From Bacillota bacterium (GTDB taxonomy: Bacteria > Bacillota > Clostridia > Lachnospirales > Lachnospiraceae): 64,000 nucleotides of DNA. The position numbers and the translations under genes are program-made. The DNA is taken from contig JAEXGM010000014.1 of assembly GCA_023450835.1 (NCBI GenBank), positions 54,673 to 118,672 of the forward strand, given 5' to 3'. The notes under the pieces were generated by a model, which was not told the origin of the DNA, ran no database searches, and was given only the letters and a program-made list of their open reading frames with translations. This document shows, one piece after another, positions 36,954 to 46,109 of the stretch. Positions within the stretch are counted from its first letter, which is position 1; the number at the start of each line of letters is the position of its first letter.

Positions 36954-37673
36954 TTAGTTAGCAGGACTGAAAACACCATTATAATTTCTATCTTCATGGT
37001 CTATTGTCCATACAGCATCTTTAGGGATGTCGTATTGATTTTTAGCCGCCCCCAAATCCCATCCCTGTTCAGCGAACAGCTCTCTGGTTGCTTCATCTAT
37101 TTCTGCATCACTCTTCGCTGTATCAATTTTTGTATCTTTCTTGGAATCTGCTGTCTTTGTATCTTTTGCAGGTTTTGTATCAGTTACTTTTTCATCAGCA
37201 GCTTTCTTTTCTTCTGCCTTAGTTTCTTCTACAGAATCAATATAATCTTTTGTACCTTGATTACTTTCTGCTATTAATGCCTGGATTTCATCATCAGTCA
37301 GGGTCTTCTTATCCTTTAAACTATCTGCTAAAGGTTTCTCTGCTTCTTCTAAGGATTTATCCTTAACAATTACATTTTTACCGGTAGTATCTTTTCCTAA
37401 TACAGCACCAGTCTCGTCATCCTTTTCTATTACAGAAGTAAGACCTGCATCACTATATTCTTTTGGAATGGGTGTTGCTGTAGGGGTAACATAAACCCCT
37501 TTCACACTATTGGAATCAGAATCTCCAGATGTAAACCCATCTAAATTATCTGCTACCTTTATTGGAGAAGTATCTGCTGGTCTGTTATCCAGATAGTTCT
37601 TTACTTGAAAGCCTGTTATGATAACTGCTACCGCTACTAATCCGATTGCCACTTTTTTTATTTTTCTAAACAT
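36954..37673 (-). CDS. membrane-anchored charged protein
   Basis: About 239 residues: one N-terminal membrane segment (about 9-25), then a hydrophilic domain with a long lysine, aspartate and glutamate-rich stretch (about 100-190, probably an extended helix) and a compact end (DAVWTIDHEDRNYNG). No family recognised. Start at the ATG 37673 with GGAGGG ahead; the codon two positions earlier is a TTG. It precedes the giant secreted protein in the same module. Confidence 0.65.
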   Translation of the reverse strand: MFRKIKKVAIGLVAVAVIITGFQVKNYLDNRPADTSPIKVADNLDGFTSGDSDSNSVKGVYVTPTATPIPKEYSDAGLTSVIEKDDETGAVLGKDTTGKNVIVKDKSLEEAEKPLADSLKDKKTLTDDEIQALIAESNQGTKDYIDSVEETKAEEKKAADEKVTDTKPAKDTKTADSKKDTKIDTAKSDAEIDEATRELFAEQGWDLGAAKNQYDIPKDAVWTIDHEDRNYNGVFSPAN

Positions 37674-37741
37674 ATTCAATACCCTCCTTTAATTTTGGGT
37701 TATGGTAACGCTGGGAACTGGTGAAGTCAAACTAAACTTTT

Positions 37742-38050
37742 CTATCTTCTGGACTTGTAAATTCCCATTGTCTTTACTTTTTTGTATACTCCATCCAAGG
37801 TCATGCCATATCTATCTGATATTGTTCTATAGCTTAAACCTTTTTCATAGTCTCTTTTTATCATGGCATCTCTTACTGATTTTTCCAGTACCATTTTTTT
37901 CTTTTCATTGGTTTCATTTCTTTTTACTGTACTAAATAGTTCATTCATCGTGCTGATAAAACAATTCAAATTTTCTAAATCAACACTGGTCTGTGTTAAT
38001 ACTTCTTTCATTGTTAATCGAACTACTTCTTTTATGTCTTCCTCTGTCAT
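37742..38050 (-). CDS. small protein with C-terminal helix-turn-helix
   Basis: A 102-residue protein whose last 40 residues (GLSYRTISDRYGMTLDGVY, then KKVKTMGI) form a recruitable HTH like those of small resolvase-type or Fis-like regulators. The N-terminal half is helical. It may regulate the downstream module; target unknown. Confidence 0.65.
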   Translation of the reverse strand: MTEEDIKEVVRLTMKEVLTQTSVDLENLNCFISTMNELFSTVKRNETNEKKKMVLEKSVRDAMIKRDYEKGLSYRTISDRYGMTLDGVYKKVKTMGIYKSRR

Positions 38051-38315
38051 AACTGCTTTCCTCCTTTCTCCCAGACAGCAAATTAGTTCTTTTATTAATA
38101 AAAAACTAATTTATACTATTAATACTTATCTGTAGGAAATGCAGCTATAAACTTTTAAATTCTTGCTGGTAATGATTTTTTCTGCCCCTTACAAACGGAC
38201 AGGTATCCGTTAAACACTCTCTGACTTCTTATGTATTTAATACCTTACCTTGTATTATACATTATCCAATGTATTCCATCAACTATTTTATAGTTTATAT
38301 CAACTTTTAGTTTAA

Positions 38316-38966
38316 TTAAACTGTCCCACTTTCTGCGTTCTTAATAAACTGGAGCGTATCATAATGTTTCCTCTGTACCTCATCTAAACCATCTGAATGG
38401 CTTTCTAAATATTCAATGTAGGAAATCATATCACCAGTCAACTGCTTTTCCATATCATGTACAGACTGTTTTGTATACCAGGTAAACAGTAGCTCTAAAT
38501 TTGCCCAGTCTTTCTTATTAATGCTCTTTACTTCTGTTTCACTGCTCTTGGGCAATTTGATTGCTACTGTATCCAGAATGGACTTTCTGGAATATTTCCC
38601 TATGAGCTGCTGGATTTTAGAAGTATATCTGTCAAAATCCATCTCTTTTTTATGGTACATTAATGTATCAAAAAAGTCTTCCCCAAGAATCTTTTTTAGT
38701 CTGGCAAGGTCATAATTCACTCTACTTACCGTTGTATTCTTGTTAACAGATGCATCTCCACTCATTCTATAAGACCTTCCCTGTAAAACAGATTTTGTTT
38801 CGGATTTAAAATAGTCCGTACACATCGTTAATTCTACTATCAGTTTTGACAATGCTGTCACTTCCTTGTCTGAACTAAGTCCCCAAATGCTTTCGACCTC
38901 CTGTACCTTTCCATCCCTATACAGTCTCCTTACCAAATCTTTTAAACCACTATTAAACTTTATCAT
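38316..38966 (-). CDS. hypothetical protein, upstream of the ATPase module
   Basis: A 216-residue helical, basic, soluble protein with no known domain. Conserved-looking positions include SRVNYDLARLKKILG in the middle. It starts after TTGAGGTAAGAG. It is first in the run of minus-strand genes that leads to the ATPase, 265 bases before the HTH gene. Confidence 0.6.
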   Translation of the reverse strand: MIKFNSGLKDLVRRLYRDGKVQEVESIWGLSSDKEVTALSKLIVELTMCTDYFKSETKSVLQGRSYRMSGDASVNKNTTVSRVNYDLARLKKILGEDFFDTLMYHKKEMDFDRYTSKIQQLIGKYSRKSILDTVAIKLPKSSETEVKSINKKDWANLELLFTWYTKQSVHDMEKQLTGDMISYIEYLESHSDGLDEVQRKHYDTLQFIKNAESGTV

Positions 38967-39509
38967 GCTCTTACCTCAACTTTCTTTCCTTTTTTCAATA
39001 TTTTGCTGTTCCATACAATCAAAAGATTAAATACACCTATTCCTCCAATACAACCTTATATTTTTTTAAAAGACCCATTTTCACAGTCTGGGGAACACTT
39101 TTTAAAAAATATCCCTCTATCGAATCGTTAAAAATTCAATACAATACAACTACTATCGAATTTTTTATATTTAAACTTTCACTATTCAATACACAAAATG
39201 TCAGGAAGGAAGTCCACTCCAATAAATTTGAAGCATCAACTGTACAGCTTAAACATAAAGATTGATAAGTCATTACTCTAAATTCTAAATGCACTTTTAG
39301 AAAGTATTAGGGAGCATTTTTACTTCTACTATCCTTCTGTTTCAATGCCACTTTCCCTTATATAAATCCCTCTTATGGTGAAACTTCTTATAACCAGTTG
39401 CCGGAATGCAGATAAAAATCACCATATAATTGGATAAACAACTTTTTATAAAGTCTCTCTGTATGCCAGACTGTTTATCGTATCCTAACTATTTATACTG
39501 AAAGCTTAC

Positions 39510-39680
39510 TCTTATCACTAGTCCGGGAAATGTGTAAATACCTTACCCCTAAACTGTTTTTTACTTGAACTGGAAATGTCCTTGGACTTGAAAGAATACA
39601 TTGTATATTTGATTTTTCCATAACGTAATCTTATTCTTATCACTAGCCAGCTGAATGTGTAAAAATATCTTCTTAAACTG
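39510..39680. repeat. direct repeat pair A
   Basis: Copies at 39510-39556 and 39635-39680 share TCTTATCACTAG at the start, AATGTGTAAA in the middle and AAACTG at the end, 125 bases apart; the interval is not similar. Confidence 0.7.
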
Positions 39681-39803
39681 GTATTTGGTATAAAAGGAAA
39701 AGCTTTACTCGAATAAACCATACCAACTGTATTTCATTTTGATAACAAGTCTATCGAAGGTATATAAAATTCTTTTGATTCAGTAAGTAATTTTTTCCCA
39801 TCT

Positions 39804-39937
39804 GAACTTACTTTTCTATAGGAAAAGCATCCCTTAAACTTCCTTTTTCTTTTCAACTTCCCATGCTATCTGACAGCTCTAATGCTAGGAGAACTTACTT
39901 TCTCTATGAAAAGTATCCTTGAAACTTCCTTTTCCTA
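39804..39937. repeat. direct repeat pair B
   Basis: Copies at 39804-39850 and 39891-39937 begin GAACTTACTTT and share GGAAAAGCATCC/GAAAAGTATCC and AAACTTCCTTTT blocks, with an 87-base period; a partial third copy starts at 39954 (GAACCTACTTT). Confidence 0.7.
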
Positions 39938-40052
39938 TCACTATTCTTCTATAGAACCTACTTTCCTTTTGATAACTGATATATCTCTTCTAATTGCTAT
40001 TGGGATGCCAGCCTGTCGGTTTTCAAATAAACTATTACTTTTTCTTCTGGAC

Positions 40053-40091
40053 AAAAAAATAAGAACTGCTTCTATCACAGTTCTTATTTTT
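40053..40091. terminator. bidirectional terminator
   Basis: Stem AAGAACTG / CAGTTCTT (40061-40068 and 40078-40085) extended by an A-run and a T-run on the two sides, 45 bases past the stop of the 81-residue gene. Confidence 0.8.
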
Positions 40092-40135
40092 GTCCTACTT
40101 TTGTCCTATTCTGTTTTTCTTTTGTAAATGAAATA

Positions 40136-40381
40136 TTAGAGGGTGTTGTAATGTATGTAAACAATATCCTTTCTGGTTTCTGGAGCCTCCATGAAATCAA
40201 TCAGAATATCGAAAGCTTTTGACATTAAATCTGTTGCATGTTCATCTATTTCTTTTTGAATCTCAAGTTCTTCTGTATTCTCTATTCTTTTATAGTGAAG
40301 AAAGACTTGTCCCCTCTTTTTGTCCAGTAAAACAAAAAGGTACAGGTTATCTTGTATTGGCATGGCTTCATAAGTAAACAT
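40136..40381 (-). CDS. small hypothetical protein
   Basis: An 81-residue, mostly beta then alpha, soluble protein (LYLFVLLDKKRGQVFLHYKR near the start). No family recognised. Its start lies next to the stop of the 119-residue gene, with GGGAGGAAT ahead, so the two are translated together. Confidence 0.65.
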   Translation of the reverse strand: MFTYEAMPIQDNLYLFVLLDKKRGQVFLHYKRIENTEELEIQKEIDEHATDLMSKAFDILIDFMEAPETRKDIVYIHYNTL

Positions 40382-40382
40382 C

Positions 40383-40742
40383 TTATTCCTCCCTCATTGA
40401 CCTAACGTAGTTTTCATAAGCATTCAGTAAACCACTTGTTAGGGCAAAATCTTTGACAATGTCCTCATTCATTTTAAGCTGAAATATCGCTAAGTTCTTT
40501 CCATTTTTCTTATAGCTTATTATGATTTTTCTACCGGAAACTATTTCAGCATGTAAAATTCGTTGCTTTCTTTCCGGTTTAAAGTAATTTTTATAAGCTG
40601 CTATCAATTCTTTAAACAGCTTCTCTTCTGCTTCTTGGTTGGAATCCATCGAAATCATAAAGTTTCCAAACATTGTATTTGTATCTGTGTTTATAAGCAC
40701 CTTCATGTTGTTATTGCTCTTTTTAATTTCCCATCCTTCCAT
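40383..40742 (-). CDS. hypothetical protein
   Basis: A 119-residue soluble protein with beta strands at the N-terminus and a helical end; no family recognised. The ATG at 40742 with AAGGGGG eight bases upstream is preferred to one ten codons earlier. It forms a two-gene unit with the 81-residue protein. Confidence 0.65.
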   Translation of the reverse strand: MEGWEIKKSNNNMKVLINTDTNTMFGNFMISMDSNQEAEEKLFKELIAAYKNYFKPERKQRILHAEIVSGRKIIISYKKNGKNLAIFQLKMNEDIVKDFALTSGLLNAYENYVRSMREE

Positions 40743-40825
40743 CTCTGTTGCCCCCTTCCATGGAATAGCCATAAATTTTATATCCTATAAACCATAAAAT
40801 GTATCAAAAAAGGCCTGAAATACAG

Positions 40826-40854
40826 GGAAAAAGCACCTACTTTCGTAAGTGCTT
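40826..40854 (-). terminator. terminator of the Big2 protein gene
   Basis: Minus-strand stem AAGCACTTAC / GTAGGTGCTT, 4-base loop GAAA, then TTTTCCC. Confidence 0.75.
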
Positions 40855-40906
40855 TACATACATTATTGCTGAGATACCTTACATTATTTTAATCCTTTGG
40901 TTCTCA

Positions 40907-41752
40907 TTATCCAGTAATTATTATCTCGTTCTTAAACACGATTGGAGCAAAATCCTTTTTGTTATAATACTTATCATGTATAAAGTTGAACTCTTTAGTA
41001 CTAATGTTTTTATTTCCATTATTGTATTCCACAAAAGTTCCTCCATTTCCGCCAAGCCCTACCAAGACATTAAGATATAAAGAACCGTTTTCAACTAATT
41101 TCTTATTATTCAAGTAATATGTGCTATATCCCCTCGGTTCATATAATCTTACTATAGTGTTATATTTTTTATTATAATATATCTGAACCTCTCCATTATT
41201 AGAATCAATGTCTATCTTCCCTGACATAACTGCCTTTCCATCTTTTACAGAACAAATTATAGCAGTATCTTTTGTTGCTAATAACAATTCTTTTATTCCA
41301 TCTCTATTAATATCAAGATATGTATAGCTAGCGATAGATTCATAGTATTCATCAATTAATTTACATTTTTCATCAACCCTACTGTTGTTATCCTTTATTT
41401 CCTGCACTAATTTTTTTAAGCAACTTATATCTCTATCTTCTTTTACCGTAATGACACACTGATACTCTTTTTTGTTGACAGTTCCCGTGATTGTAACCTT
41501 ACCCTTTTGAACACCCATAACCTTTCCATCATCACTGACTGTTGCAATCTTCTTATTGCCCGATTTCCAAATTATTTTACTGCTTGTGCCGGTGATTTTT
41601 AAATTGACATAATTTTTCACCCATATAGTAGCTGTTACCTTATTAATGTTTATTTTTGAATCCGCATATACACCCTTCTGTTGAATCGGTATTATTATAG
41701 ATATCATAATAATTACCAAACAAAGTGCCATTTTTCTGTTTAAACATCTCAT
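40907..41752 (-). CDS. secreted protein with a Big2 immunoglobulin-like domain
   Basis: A 281-residue protein. The signal peptide (about 1-30, hydrophobic core ALCLVIIMISIIIPI) is followed by a bacterial Ig-like group 2 domain (about 35-105: WKSGNKKIATVSDDGKVMGV, then GKVTITGTV) and an uncharacterised domain with YLDINRDGIKELLLA, a calcium-loop-like pattern. It is predicted to be extracellular. A decayed relative of its C-terminus lies at 43515-43680, so this locus has seen duplication. Confidence 0.75.
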   Translation of the reverse strand: MRCLNRKMALCLVIIMISIIIPIQQKGVYADSKININKVTATIWVKNYVNLKITGTSSKIIWKSGNKKIATVSDDGKVMGVQKGKVTITGTVNKKEYQCVITVKEDRDISCLKKLVQEIKDNNSRVDEKCKLIDEYYESIASYTYLDINRDGIKELLLATKDTAIICSVKDGKAVMSGKIDIDSNNGEVQIYYNKKYNTIVRLYEPRGYSTYYLNNKKLVENGSLYLNVLVGLGGNGGTFVEYNNGNKNISTKEFNFIHDKYYNKKDFAPIVFKNEIIITG

Positions 41753-41817
41753 TAGCGTCTCTCCCTATTTAAATATTCTGCTTAAAAATACTTTGATTAG
41801 TCATCCATATGATTTAA

Positions 41818-43281
41818 TCACATTGACTTAAAATAATGAAATTGTAATTTACATTTTATCCGTTCCCCATATTTATAAATATCCGTTTCTTCCATTTTGC
41901 TCTCCAACTCATAATTTCTATCCGTAGTACCTCCGATCAACATCTCTATCATGGTAATATTTGTATTTAAAAGACTTGTATCAAAATCTACCTTAATTTT
42001 ACCACTTATATATTTTAGAGGAGATACTCCAACATACTCCAAATTAGTACAATTATAAAATGCATATTTTCCTATACTCCCATCAAGATATAATTCATTT
42101 AGTGAATTACATTCTGCAAATGCATACTCTCCAATTATTCCTGATGTACTTATACCTTCTAACTTATCACAATTATAATATGCATATTTGTCAACATTAC
42201 TCGATATTAATGCAAATTGAAGATTATCACAACAATAAAATGCATACTGCCCAACACTGTATACAATATCGTCTGCATTGGTTCTAACTTGGGTTGCATC
42301 TCCCCCTATTGCCTGAGCTACATAGAAGCTAAATTTATTGCATTGAAAAAATGCATATTGCTCAATTGTCGTTAATTCTATATAAGGTATTTTATGATCG
42401 TATCCTGGAAATGCAACGCCCACTGCTCTTAAATTTTTGCAATTGTAAAAAGCATATTTCTTTATCGTTGTTAAATTTCTAGTATCAATATTTACCTTCT
42501 CTAAGACACTACAACCAACAAAAGCACTATCTCCAATCACCTTTAAGTTCGGATTATTTGCGACTTTTGCTTCCGAATTTACAACTTTTAATTTATTACA
42601 GTTAATAAATCCATTTTGGCTGATAGCTACAACGTTATATGTTTTCCCTTTATACTTTATAATTTCTGGAATTGTAAAGGATTTGATATTCTTATTACTA
42701 GCTCCTATACTTACACTTCCTGACTTGGAAGTTGCAGCTTCTTTTATAATCGTAAATTTCATATTTCCTATTACGAATGTCTGTTCATCGCTTAATTGCT
42801 TTTTTATAGTCACATTGCATATATATGATTTACCATTAATAGAACCTGTTATCGTGGCAATTCCAATAGCATTAGCTGTTATTAATCCTTTGTTATTAAC
42901 AGTTGCTATTTTATCATTGTTAGATGACCATGTAATATTATCCGATGTACCTGTAAATGTTAAACCATATGTATCCCCCATTATTAATGTTAAATTACTA
43001 TGGCTTAGTTTAATCTCCATTACAGGTGTAATTGTCTGATCAGAAATATTGATATTTTCACTTTTCTCCGTTAAATATTGGTTTATGATATCTTCTCTTG
43101 AGTCATGTGCGGTTGTCATGTAAGTCCCTATAGTTATTGGTAATTGCTTGATGATGTCTTTTTCTTCTGTATAAATCAAAGATGCTGCATATATAGGATG
43201 AAACTGTGTTAATATCAACATAAATGTTAAACCTTGAACTGCGATAATTTTCTTTATTTTTGTAAAACGTTTTCTTTGCAT
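41818..43281 (-). CDS. secreted Big2 and BspA-type leucine-rich-repeat protein
   Basis: A 487-residue protein with a signal peptide (about 10-32), a Big2 domain (about 90-160: ITWSSNNDKIATVNNKGLIT) and then tandem LRR_5 repeats of the BspA type, each containing a variant of AFYNCKNL (for example KYAFYNCKNLRAV, QYAFFQCNKF, KYAYYNCDKLEGI, EYAFAECNSLNEL). Such proteins bind host or matrix ligands. No wall-anchor motif is seen at the C-terminus. It starts after GAGGAAC. Confidence 0.8.
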   Translation of the reverse strand: MQRKRFTKIKKIIAVQGLTFMLILTQFHPIYAASLIYTEEKDIIKQLPITIGTYMTTAHDSREDIINQYLTEKSENINISDQTITPVMEIKLSHSNLTLIMGDTYGLTFTGTSDNITWSSNNDKIATVNNKGLITANAIGIATITGSINGKSYICNVTIKKQLSDEQTFVIGNMKFTIIKEAATSKSGSVSIGASNKNIKSFTIPEIIKYKGKTYNVVAISQNGFINCNKLKVVNSEAKVANNPNLKVIGDSAFVGCSVLEKVNIDTRNLTTIKKYAFYNCKNLRAVGVAFPGYDHKIPYIELTTIEQYAFFQCNKFSFYVAQAIGGDATQVRTNADDIVYSVGQYAFYCCDNLQFALISSNVDKYAYYNCDKLEGISTSGIIGEYAFAECNSLNELYLDGSIGKYAFYNCTNLEYVGVSPLKYISGKIKVDFDTSLLNTNITMIEMLIGGTTDRNYELESKMEETDIYKYGERIKCKLQFHYFKSM

Positions 43282-43773
43282 ATCTTTTGTTCCTCTCAGA
43301 CGTTATTATAAACATATCTATTATTATATAATAGTCCTTATAAATCGTTATTTACCATATTGTTGGGCATCCATGATTAAAATGCTATTACTAATTCATT
43401 TTGCTAAGCATGTAAAATTATATATTTTAAAATATTCAATATATATACCATTCTTTTAGAGCCTGTCAAATATTCCTCTTCCGATAAAATATTAGACAGG
43501 CTCTTTGTTATTCTCTATCGTTTAATTTTCTCAAAATTAAATTCCGTTAAATCCTTCTGGTTATAATACTTGCCACTTGCCATACAGTGTACCATATTTA
43601 TCTTTGTTAATATTCCCAATACAAAGTCCGAAGTGTATGAAAACAAGAAATATTTTCTTCCCTCGAAGTTCGTTTATCCGCATTTCCTATGAAGTATGTT
43701 CAAAGATGATAAGAAAATCAACATTGCTATAATGTTATAAAATAAGTAATTACCTTCAACCAATTTATAGTAG
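43282..43773. other. gene-free stretch with a hairpin and a gene remnant
   Basis: Contains a long inverted repeat AGAGCCTGTC / GACAGGCTCT at 43458-43504, whose inner AATATT segments also pair, and the pseudogene at 43515-43680. The remainder is AT-rich and unassigned. Confidence 0.55.
43515..43680 (-). pseudogene. remnant of a Big2-protein C-terminus
   Basis: A frame without a start codon ends SGKYYNQKDLTEFNFEKIKR and stop; the aligned end of the intact protein at 40907-41752 reads HDKYYNKKDFAPIVFKNEI. The resemblance (KYYNxKD and the following spacing) suggests a truncated paralogue. Confidence 0.5.
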
Positions 43774-45093
43774 TTATTTTGAAGTGGCAATTACCTTATC
43801 TATATCTTTTATACTGATAAAATAATTACTGTTACCATGCAGAAGCAGCTTATTTCCAAATGGTGTCATTTTATCAATATTATTAAGAGGTGTCTTAATT
43901 TTATAAGATGTTATAAAATTATCTTTGGAAACCAGTATATATTTTTTATCATAAACAAGATACATATACTTATCATCAATCACTCCCGAACCGACCAAAG
44001 TAGATTTTATCGAAGTATTATATTCCTGAACAGAATTGTTTTTTAATGAATACTTAAATAAGCTGTTTCCCTTTTCTCTTTCAAAAAGTATTGTAACATT
44101 TCCTGCTGTACCAAAGTAGTTAGTGTATAGTGTATTTGAGGAATACTGATTAGGATTATAACTTAATACTTTATCCCAAGATTTCAAATCCTTTGTAAAA
44201 AGAAACTTTATTGCACTCATCTTATTATTTTTAAACACTACCTCCCTTCTCATTACAGCTGTATTTTCCAAAACACTACGCATATTAGCATTTATATCAT
44301 CATATTGAATCGATGCGTTTACCTTATTGAATTTTTTAAGATCATCTGAGTAATAAAATTGATATGGAACTATATCATCGTTCAATGCTGAGATAAGTAT
44401 TCCTTTATCTGTAACACCTTCAAGTCTCCACATTGCTCCCAATGCATTGCTCTTTTTGTTAGAAGGTGTCTCTAGCTCCTCCCAATTTTTTAGATCCTTT
44501 GATACCCAATATCCTGCCGTATTACCTCCTAATTTTCCTCCCATCTCATCTCCCACTTTAGCTGTATAAACATATTTTGAACCAATTTTGTATATATAAC
44601 CAAGCGAATATGCACTAAGACTGCTTGGCATCCTAATAAGTGTAAAACTTTCTCCATCCTTTGTTATAATAAGAAAGTTATCTTTTTCTGATCCATAAGG
44701 TATATTTCCCGTTATGCATACAGTATTATCGAAAGATGTAATTTGAAAAAAATTAAGACTTACCGTATTTTTAACTTTTAGGCCTTCTTTCTCCAGTCCG
44801 TCTTTTGCAATAGCCTCAATATCTATCTTTTGATATGCGTCCCCATCCTTGGTAACCTGTAACATAATTTGTTCCTGGTCATTTTCTCTTAATTCCATCA
44901 CATATTTATCAGTGACTGCACGGTCTACAAATTTTTTATATGAAGTACTGCTTTTAGCTTTTATACTATCCACATTTATCGTCTTTATAGTGGTTTCTTT
45001 TTGTGCTCCTTCAACATTATGATAGGGAAATAAAGTAATTACAAGCAACATTGCAATGATAAAACTCAGGAATCTTTTTACTTTTCTTTTCAC
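43774..45093 (-). CDS. secreted protein, probable beta-propeller
   Basis: About 439 residues. The signal peptide (KRKVKRFLSFIIAMLLVITL) is followed by repeats carrying SKDLKNW and TKDLKSW, patterns seen in sialidase-type/BNR beta-propeller proteins; YYSDDLKKF is a third. No catalytic sialidase set is visible. It is predicted to be extracellular. A GTG at 45093 with AGAGGAT ahead is the likely start because the signal peptide begins there; the ATG 17 codons upstream lacks such a site. Diverges from the response-regulator gene. Confidence 0.7.
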   Translation of the reverse strand: MKRKVKRFLSFIIAMLLVITLFPYHNVEGAQKETTIKTINVDSIKAKSSTSYKKFVDRAVTDKYVMELRENDQEQIMLQVTKDGDAYQKIDIEAIAKDGLEKEGLKVKNTVSLNFFQITSFDNTVCITGNIPYGSEKDNFLIITKDGESFTLIRMPSSLSAYSLGYIYKIGSKYVYTAKVGDEMGGKLGGNTAGYWVSKDLKNWEELETPSNKKSNALGAMWRLEGVTDKGILISALNDDIVPYQFYYSDDLKKFNKVNASIQYDDINANMRSVLENTAVMRREVVFKNNKMSAIKFLFTKDLKSWDKVLSYNPNQYSSNTLYTNYFGTAGNVTILFEREKGNSLFKYSLKNNSVQEYNTSIKSTLVGSGVIDDKYMYLVYDKKYILVSKDNFITSYKIKTPLNNIDKMTPFGNKLLLHGNSNYFISIKDIDKVIATSK

Positions 45094-45302
45094 GTTTTTA
45101 TCCTCTTTTCTATAATACTTATTTGTATATTTTCCATATTTCACAATATTTCTTTACTGTTTCCATTCAATACAGCATAGTTCATCAAGGGTAATATAGC
45201 TTTACTATACATAAAATCCCTAAAAACCATAATTACAAAATAATCCTCATTCCTAATTGCTATTTTCCATCCACTATGCTATTCTTTTTTTCATAAGGAT
45301 AG

Positions 45303-46028
45303 GTGAATAACTTGGTAATCGGCATATGTGATGACAATAAACTGCATCAAAATTATATTCTTGGTCTTGTAAATAAGGTTTTTCATGATAACAACAACAT
45401 AATAATTAACCCCCTTACTCCCGATGACTTATTTGATATGGTAAGTGATTTATCATTTTTCATGGATGTCCTAATAACGGATATCGACATGGGAAATCTT
45501 AATGGGATACAACTTGCTGCTAAAATAAATCAGATAGCACCTAACTGTATTATTATTTTTGTAAGCAATTACATAAAATTTGCAACCGAGGTCTATGACG
45601 TTAACCATGTTTACTTTGTTCTAAAATCCGAAGCTGATAAACGTCTTCCAAAAGCCTTAGAAAAAGCTTACAATGTCTATTTGAAAGCCAACTCTGGTTT
45701 TTTATGTTTTAATTATCAAAACACTAAATATAGAATAGCCTTTTCCGATATATTATGTATTGAATCCACTGGTCGCTATTTATGTGTAACTACTGCCATT
45801 GCCACTTATAAATACATTGATTCTTTAAAGAATGTGAAGAATACATCTCCTGATTTCCATGTACAATGCCACAAAAGTTTTCTTGTCAATTTAAACCATA
45901 TAAAGGAAGTAAACAGAACAAACTGTATATTAACAAATAATATCAATATTCCGGTCAGCTATACCTATTACAAAACCTTTTCAGATTCTTATTTAAAATT
46001 CATATCCAATAAAATGAGTGATATATGA
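45303..46028 (+). CDS. LytTR-family response regulator (AgrA-like)
   Basis: A 241-residue protein: receiver domain with the acidic pocket CDD (10-11) and phosphoacceptor Asp60 (TDIDM), then a LytTR DNA-binding domain (about 140-240: CIESTGRYLCVTT, FHVQCHKSFLVNLNHIKEV). Start codon is non-ATG: GTG at 45303, or TTG at 45312, which AGGTG precedes by six bases. It converges with the AgrC-like kinase gene. No AgrD or AgrB gene is nearby, so the signal is unknown. Confidence 0.85.
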   Translation: MNNLVIGICDDNKLHQNYILGLVNKVFHDNNNIIINPLTPDDLFDMVSDLSFFMDVLITDIDMGNLNGIQLAAKINQIAPNCIIIFVSNYIKFATEVYDVNHVYFVLKSEADKRLPKALEKAYNVYLKANSGFLCFNYQNTKYRIAFSDILCIESTGRYLCVTTAIATYKYIDSLKNVKNTSPDFHVQCHKSFLVNLNHIKEVNRTNCILTNNINIPVSYTYYKTFSDSYLKFISNKMSDI

Positions 46029-46037
46029 CTTGAATAT

Positions 46038-46105
46038 GTTACCATTACTCTACATTATTTTCTATATACCTGTAACAACTCAATAAGTAATGGTAACAAC
46101 TCAAT
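46038..46105. promoter_or_regulatory. hairpin and 22-base-spaced direct repeats between the two-component genes
   Basis: A perfect 12-base inverted repeat GTTACCATTACT (46038-46049) / AGTAATGGTAAC (46086-46097) brackets the gap. TAACAACTCAAT occurs at 46072-46083 and again at 46094-46105, a 22-base period. It may be a terminator for both genes; the spacing is also like that of paired LytTR sites, though the sequence is only a partial match. Confidence 0.45.
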
Positions 46106-46109
46106 GATT

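Larger units (their letters stand above)
38967..40052. other. 1.1-kb gene-free region with two families of paired repeats
   Basis: The longest non-coding stretch in the element. The first part (38967-39500) shows nothing clear. The second part has two different 46-47-base direct repeats, each present twice, plus one TTGGTAT heptamer pair (39679-39691). A 67-codon open frame in it crosses the repeats and is not credible. It could be an origin, a partition-like site or an RNA locus. Confidence 0.6.

Noticed and set aside
39518..39721. 67-codon minus-strand frame
   Set aside because: It spans both copies of repeat A and a TTGGTAT pair, has no ribosome site, and is better explained as non-coding.
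39510..39937. CRISPR array suspected from regularly placed repeats
   Set aside because: Only two copies of each repeat, different families, unequal spacing, no cas genes.
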